Source of the DNA: Trueperaceae bacterium
Lineage (GTDB): Bacteria; Deinococcota; Deinococci; Deinococcales; Trueperaceae
Assembly: GCA_023954415.1 (NCBI GenBank)
Contig: JAMLIB010000004.1
Span: 1-64,000, forward strand
Direction of reading: 5' to 3'
DNA length: 64,000 nt
The notes under the pieces were generated by a model that was given only the letters and a program-made list of their open reading frames with translations, was not told where the DNA came from and did not search any database. A program made the translations under genes and the position numbers. Shown piece after piece: positions 60,400-64,000 of this stretch (position 1 is the stretch's first letter; each line of letters opens with the position of its first letter).

Positions 60400-61344
60400 G
60401 TGCTGAAGCGCGGCGAGCAGGAAGGGTCGGTGGCGCCCCGCGCCACCGACCGCCGCCCGGGCCGGCTGCACCGCAGCTGGCCCGGCTACGTCCTCGTGTT
60501 TCCGGCCATGCTCGCGCTCGTAGGGGTGATCGGCTACCCGCTCGTGCGCGCGTTCGTCATGAGCCTCCACAAGATCATCCTGATCAGGCCCCAGCTCGGC
60601 CAACCGTTCGTGGGCCTGGAGAACTACGCGACCGTCCTCAAGTCGCCCTATTTTGCCAACGCTATCTGGCAGACGTTCGTATGGACCTCAGTGAACCTCG
60701 TGGGGCAGATCGTGCTCGGGCTGCTCATCGCGCTCCTACTCAACTCGGCGTTCTCCGGCAGGGGCATAGCGCGCAGCGTGATGCTCATCCCCTGGGTCAT
60801 CCCCTCCGTCGTCGCCGTGCTGACCTGGAAGTGGATGTACGACGGCCAGTTCGGCATCGTCAACTCCTTCCTCGTCCGCCTCGGCCTGATCGAGAAGGGG
60901 GTCGCGTGGCTCGGCAACACGGGGACGGCCATGGGGGCCGTGCTAATCGAGAGCATCTGGAAGGGCACGCCGTTCGTGCTCATCATGCTCCTGGCGGGGC
61001 TGCAGGCCATCCCGGCCGAGCTCACCGACTCGGCGAGCGTGGACGGCGCCAACGTCTGGCAGCGCTTCCGCTACGTCACCTTCCCGTTCCTCAAGCCCAC
61101 CATCGTCATCGCCGCCACCCTCACGACCATCTACTCCTACAACAACTTCAACTCCATCTGGCTCATGACCGAGGGCGGCCCCCTGCGCGCCACCGAGACC
61201 CTGACGATCCTCACCTACAAGCTCGCCTTCCGTAACTTCGACATGGGCAGCGCCACGGCGGCCGGCGTGCTCACCTTCTTCGTGCTCCTCGTGTTCGTGG
61301 TCATCTTCGGGCGCCAGTACGTGAAGTCGCAGATGGAGTTCTGA
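60400..61344 (+). CDS. Sugar ABC transporter permease, MalF/UgpA type
   Basis: A 314-residue permease with six helices; the first is WPGYVLVFPAMLALVGVIGYP. The EAA loop near residues 205-235 contains IPAELTDSASVDGANVWQRF. The start is a GTG 7 nt after the binding-protein stop. It forms a heterodimer with the next permease. The ATPase (MsmK/MalK type) is not encoded here and is likely shared genome-wide. Confidence 0.92.
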   Translation: MLKRGEQEGSVAPRATDRRPGRLHRSWPGYVLVFPAMLALVGVIGYPLVRAFVMSLHKIILIRPQLGQPFVGLENYATVLKSPYFANAIWQTFVWTSVNLVGQIVLGLLIALLLNSAFSGRGIARSVMLIPWVIPSVVAVLTWKWMYDGQFGIVNSFLVRLGLIEKGVAWLGNTGTAMGAVLIESIWKGTPFVLIMLLAGLQAIPAELTDSASVDGANVWQRFRYVTFPFLKPTIVIAATLTTIYSYNNFNSIWLMTEGGPLRATETLTILTYKLAFRNFDMGSATAAGVLTFFVLLVFVVIFGRQYVKSQMEF

Positions 61345-61345
61345 C

Positions 61346-62191
61346 GTGGCCGCCACGAGCCTGCGCCGCCGCACCAGGCAGCTGCCCGCCATGCTGGCGG
61401 CGTTCTTCGTCTGCTTCGTGTTCGCCATCCCGTTCCTGTGGATGATCCTGACGTCCTTGAAGCTCCCCTCGGAGCTCTTCACGAGCCCCGTGCAGGTCTT
61501 CCCGCGCTCCGGGGTCTACTGGGAGGCGTACACGCGGATCTGGACGGCCGGCCAGTTCGGCCGCTACTTCTGGAACAGCACGCTCGTGGCGAGCATCGCG
61601 ACCGGCGCGTCCGTGGCGCTGTCCGTCTTCGCGGCGATCGGCTTCGCGCGCTACAAGCTCAGGGGCGGCAACTACCTGCTGCTCGGCGTGCTCCTCAGTC
61701 AGCTCTTCCCGCTCGTGCTCCTGGTGCCGCCGTTCTACGCGGTGATGCGCGAGCTGCGCATCCTCGACACGCACTTGGCCCTCGTGATCGCGTACACGAG
61801 CTTCTCGCTGCCCTTCAGCATCTGGATGCTGACCGGCTACTTCCGCTCCATCCCGGCCGAGCTCGAGGAGTCCGCCATGATCGACGGCGCGACCCGCCTC
61901 GGCGCCCAGCTCAGGGTGATCCTGCCGCTGGCGGGTCCGGGCATCGCCGCCACCGTCATCTACAGCTTCATCCTCGCGTGGAACGAGTTCCTCTTCGCCA
62001 CGACCTTCATCAGCTCGCCCGAGCTGAGGACTTTGCCGATCGGCCTGCAGTCGTTCATCGGGCAGTACAGCACCGACTGGAACCTGCTCATGGCCGGCGC
62101 GGTCGTCACGACCGTGCCCGTCATCGTCCTGTTCGTCTTCCTGCAACGCTACCTGGTGGCAGGGCTCACGGCCGGGGCGGTGAAGGGGTGA
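61346..62191 (+). CDS. Sugar ABC transporter permease, MalG/UgpE type
   Basis: A 281-residue permease. Landmarks are the first helix with FLWMILTSLKLPSELF, YFWNSTLVASIATG, and the EAA loop IPAELEESAMIDGATRLGAQ, followed by AWNEFLFATTF. The GTG start is 1 nt past the partner's stop, and its own stop overlaps the GntR gene start (GTGA). Confidence 0.92.
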   Translation: MAATSLRRRTRQLPAMLAAFFVCFVFAIPFLWMILTSLKLPSELFTSPVQVFPRSGVYWEAYTRIWTAGQFGRYFWNSTLVASIATGASVALSVFAAIGFARYKLRGGNYLLLGVLLSQLFPLVLLVPPFYAVMRELRILDTHLALVIAYTSFSLPFSIWMLTGYFRSIPAELEESAMIDGATRLGAQLRVILPLAGPGIAATVIYSFILAWNEFLFATTFISSPELRTLPIGLQSFIGQYSTDWNLLMAGAVVTTVPVIVLFVFLQRYLVAGLTAGAVKG

Positions 62192-62946
62192 TCACGAGGC
62201 TCTCGCCGCCCGACTGGCGCGCGGCCCTCGCCGTGACCGGGAAGGTCGTCGGCACGTCCCAGAGCGAGCACGCGCACAACACCCTCTTCCAGGCGATCGT
62301 GCAGGGTCGCGTGGGGCCGGCCTGCCACCTCGCGGAGCAGCCGATCGCCGACACCATCGGCGTGAGCCGCATCTCCGTGCGCGACGCCATCCGGCAGCTC
62401 GAGTCGGCCGGCCTCGTGAGCATCTACCCGCATCGGGGCGCGTTCACCGTCAGCTTCACGCCGCAGGACATCGAGGAGATCTTCAGCCTGCGCGCCGCGC
62501 TCGAGTCCCTCGCGATAAGGCTCGTGGCCCAGGCCGCCAAGCGCACGGACATCGCGCGGCTCGAGGACGTCATCGACGAGATGGCGGCCGTCGAGGCGCG
62601 CGGCGACCGCTACGCGGGGGCGCAGGCGGACGCCAAGTTCCACGGCATCCTGATGGAGGTGTCCGGCCACGGGCGCGCCTTCGCGTCCTGGAAGCGCATG
62701 AGCGCGCAGATCACGATGGCCGTCTACAGCGCGGCCTCCTACTACGACGCCATCGGCAACCTGGCCGGGCGCCACGTGACGATCATCGAAGGCCTCAAGT
62801 CCGGCGATGCCGACCGCTGCGAGCGGCTCATCGTCGAGCACATCATCAGCGGGAGCCACCTCCTCCTGGAGGCCGTGGGCCGCCAGAAGCTGCTCGAGGA
62901 CCGGACCCGCCGCCGTGAGCACGCGGCCAGCGAGGAAGACGCATGA
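62188..62946 (+). CDS. GntR-family transcriptional regulator with FCD domain
   Basis: A 252-residue regulator. The winged helix-turn-helix (~28-95) contains LAEQPIADTIGVSRISVRDA and IRQLESAGLVSIYPHRGAFT, placing it in the FadR group. The all-helical FCD effector domain (~105-230) follows, with the expected metal/acid-binding Asp and His residues (ADAKFHGILMEVSG; GRHVTIIEGL). FCD regulators usually sense small organic or sugar acids. It overlaps both neighbours (GTGA and ATGA) and probably binds the divergent promoter at 56734-56779. Confidence 0.9.
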   Translation: MITRLSPPDWRAALAVTGKVVGTSQSEHAHNTLFQAIVQGRVGPACHLAEQPIADTIGVSRISVRDAIRQLESAGLVSIYPHRGAFTVSFTPQDIEEIFSLRAALESLAIRLVAQAAKRTDIARLEDVIDEMAAVEARGDRYAGAQADAKFHGILMEVSGHGRAFASWKRMSAQITMAVYSAASYYDAIGNLAGRHVTIIEGLKSGDADRCERLIVEHIISGSHLLLEAVGRQKLLEDRTRRREHAASEEDA

Positions 62947-64000
62947 GAATCGACCGCATCACCGCCTCCGTCATCCGCTACCCGCTTCCGCGACCCCTGC
63001 GGCCGTCGTGGGCGCCGGGTCGGGAGTTCGGCAGCACCACCTGCACGCTCCTGGAGGTCACGACCGGCGACGGCATGGTCGGCTACGGGGCCGCGCCGGA
63101 CACGGGTCGGATCGGCCTCGCGACCATCTCCGACATGGTCGCGCCGTACGTGCTCGGCAAGGACCCGTTCCAGGTGGAGGAGATCAGCCCGATCCTGCGC
63201 AACGCCGCGCGCGACGGCAGCTACCCATGGGGCTTCGAGACGGCCCTGTGGGACATCATCGGCAAGGCCGCCGGTATGCCCGTGTACCGGCTGTGGGGGG
63301 CGCACAAGCGGCGCATCCGAGCGTACGCGAGCCTCGCCGAGCTCACGAGCGTGGAGGAGCAGGTCGAGCGCTTGAGCGCGCTGAAGGCGCTCGGCTTCAC
63401 GGCCGCCAAGCTGCGCCTGCGGCGCCCGAGCATCCGCGAGGACATCGCCTTCGTGGAAGGGGTGCGCTCCGCCATCGGCGACTCCATGGAGCTCATGGTC
63501 GACGCCAACCAGGCGCACGTCATGCCGAGCCCCGGCCCGCACAACTTCTGGCGCTTCGAGGACGCGCTCGCAGTCGCCAGGGCCATGCAGGACCTCGGCA
63601 TCCTGTGGCTCGAGGAGCCGCTCCACCGCTACGACTACGGGGGCTTGGCGCGCCTATGCGACGCCGTCGACATCCCCATCGCTGGCGGCGAGCTCAACCT
63701 CGGCCTGCACGAGTACAAGCTCCTCATCGACCGCGGCTGCTACGACATCATCCAGGCCGACTGCGCCTTCTCCGAGGGCGTGTTCCAGCTGCGCAAGGTG
63801 GCCGCGCTGGCCGAGCTCGCCTACAAGCGCTTCATCCCGCACACCTGGTCGAACGGCGTCGGGCTGGCCGCCAACCTCCAGCTCGCCGCCGCCACGCCCA
63901 ACTGCGACTGGTTCGAGTTCCCCATCGACCCGCCCGCCTGGACGCCGGCCGCGCGCGACTTCATGCTCGACCGGCCGTTCGAGGTGGACGCCGACGGCTA
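62943..64000 (+). CDS. Enolase-superfamily enzyme, mandelate racemase/sugar-acid dehydratase group (cut by window end)
   Basis: At least 352 residues; the frame is open at the window end. The N-terminal capping domain (~1-120) precedes the barrel. The Lys/Arg base pair is K156-L-R158, metal ligands are D187 (MVDANQ), E224 or E225 (WLEEPL) and E250 (GGELN), and the His-Asp dyad is H300 (IPHTW) with D273 (IIQAD). This arrangement fits aldonate or uronate dehydratases and racemases of the MR subgroup. With the ALDH, the FCD regulator and GH31, it suggests oxidation of a released sugar followed by dehydration. Confidence 0.9.
   Translation, partial: MRIDRITASVIRYPLPRPLRPSWAPGREFGSTTCTLLEVTTGDGMVGYGAAPDTGRIGLATISDMVAPYVLGKDPFQVEEISPILRNAARDGSYPWGFETALWDIIGKAAGMPVYRLWGAHKRRIRAYASLAELTSVEEQVERLSALKALGFTAAKLRLRRPSIREDIAFVEGVRSAIGDSMELMVDANQAHVMPSPGPHNFWRFEDALAVARAMQDLGILWLEEPLHRYDYGGLARLCDAVDIPIAGGELNLGLHEYKLLIDRGCYDIIQADCAFSEGVFQLRKVAALAELAYKRFIPHTWSNGVGLAANLQLAAATPNCDWFEFPIDPPAWTPAARDFMLDRPFEVDADG

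Overview
The window is high-GC DNA (roughly 70% by eye) from a bacterium of the Deinococcus-Thermus phylum (Deinococcota), most likely a Truepera-like lineage. The evidence is the Thermus-like DnaK, a DnaJ without the zinc-finger domain, a glutaminyl-tRNA synthetase fused to a YqeY/GatB-type tail, and several genes whose only upstream signal is a TANNNT -10 box 6-7 nt before the start codon (leaderless initiation, common in this phylum). The first ~100 bases are almost pure G followed by C, so the window probably begins at a contig end or an artefact. I saw no tRNA, rRNA, CRISPR array, insertion sequence or prophage.

Layout. 0-6 kb: a YCII protein, then a peptide-type ABC importer (binding protein, two permeases, no ATPase here) coupled to a class C beta-lactamase-like hydrolase. 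6-10 kb: dnaK-grpE-dnaJ chaperone genes and an exported PpiC-type isomerase. 11-24 kb: a YyaL/SSP411 protein, a methyltransferase, an AddB/AddA-type helicase-nuclease pair, a nuclease-like protein divergent from a small unknown gene across a palindrome, a class A beta-lactamase-like hydrolase, a cold-shock protein with an RGG-like tail, DoxX and NagA. 24-31 kb, minus strand: glnS, then a translation/envelope block read rpsB-tsf-pyrH-frr-cdsA.

31-46 kb is an aerobic respiration maturation region. ctaA-ctaB-surf1 (heme A synthesis and oxidase assembly) converge on a minus-strand run of ccdA-ccmA-ccmB, ccmC-D-E-F-G-H, a CcmI-like protein fused through TPRs to a cytochrome c domain, a Tat-type Rieske protein and transaldolase. 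CcdA supplies reductant, CcmABCDE load heme onto the CcmE chaperone, and CcmFGH with the CcmI-like protein attach it to apocytochromes. The small gene ccmD is included.

46-49 kb: an SsuABC/ThiY-type ABC importer. 49-53 kb: a minus-strand VOC dioxygenase - TPR/GGDEF - flippase-like run, and rplS on plus. 53.5-64 kb: an HD-domain protein and a carbohydrate catabolic cluster. In that cluster an aldehyde dehydrogenase is divergent from a GH31 glycosidase, a sugar ABC importer, a GntR/FCD regulator and an enolase-superfamily dehydratase cut by the window end.

Most notable points: the CcmI-TPR-cytochrome c fusion; an in-frame repeated insert in CcmA; two coupled micro-ORFs (before grpE and before the GH31 gene) whose stop overlaps the next start as ATGA; an rpsB -35 box lying exactly in the loop of the upstream gene's terminator hairpin; overlapping divergent promoters with repeats in the sugar cluster; and an AddB-like subunit that keeps its Fe-S cysteines but seems to have lost its P-loop lysine and nuclease residues.
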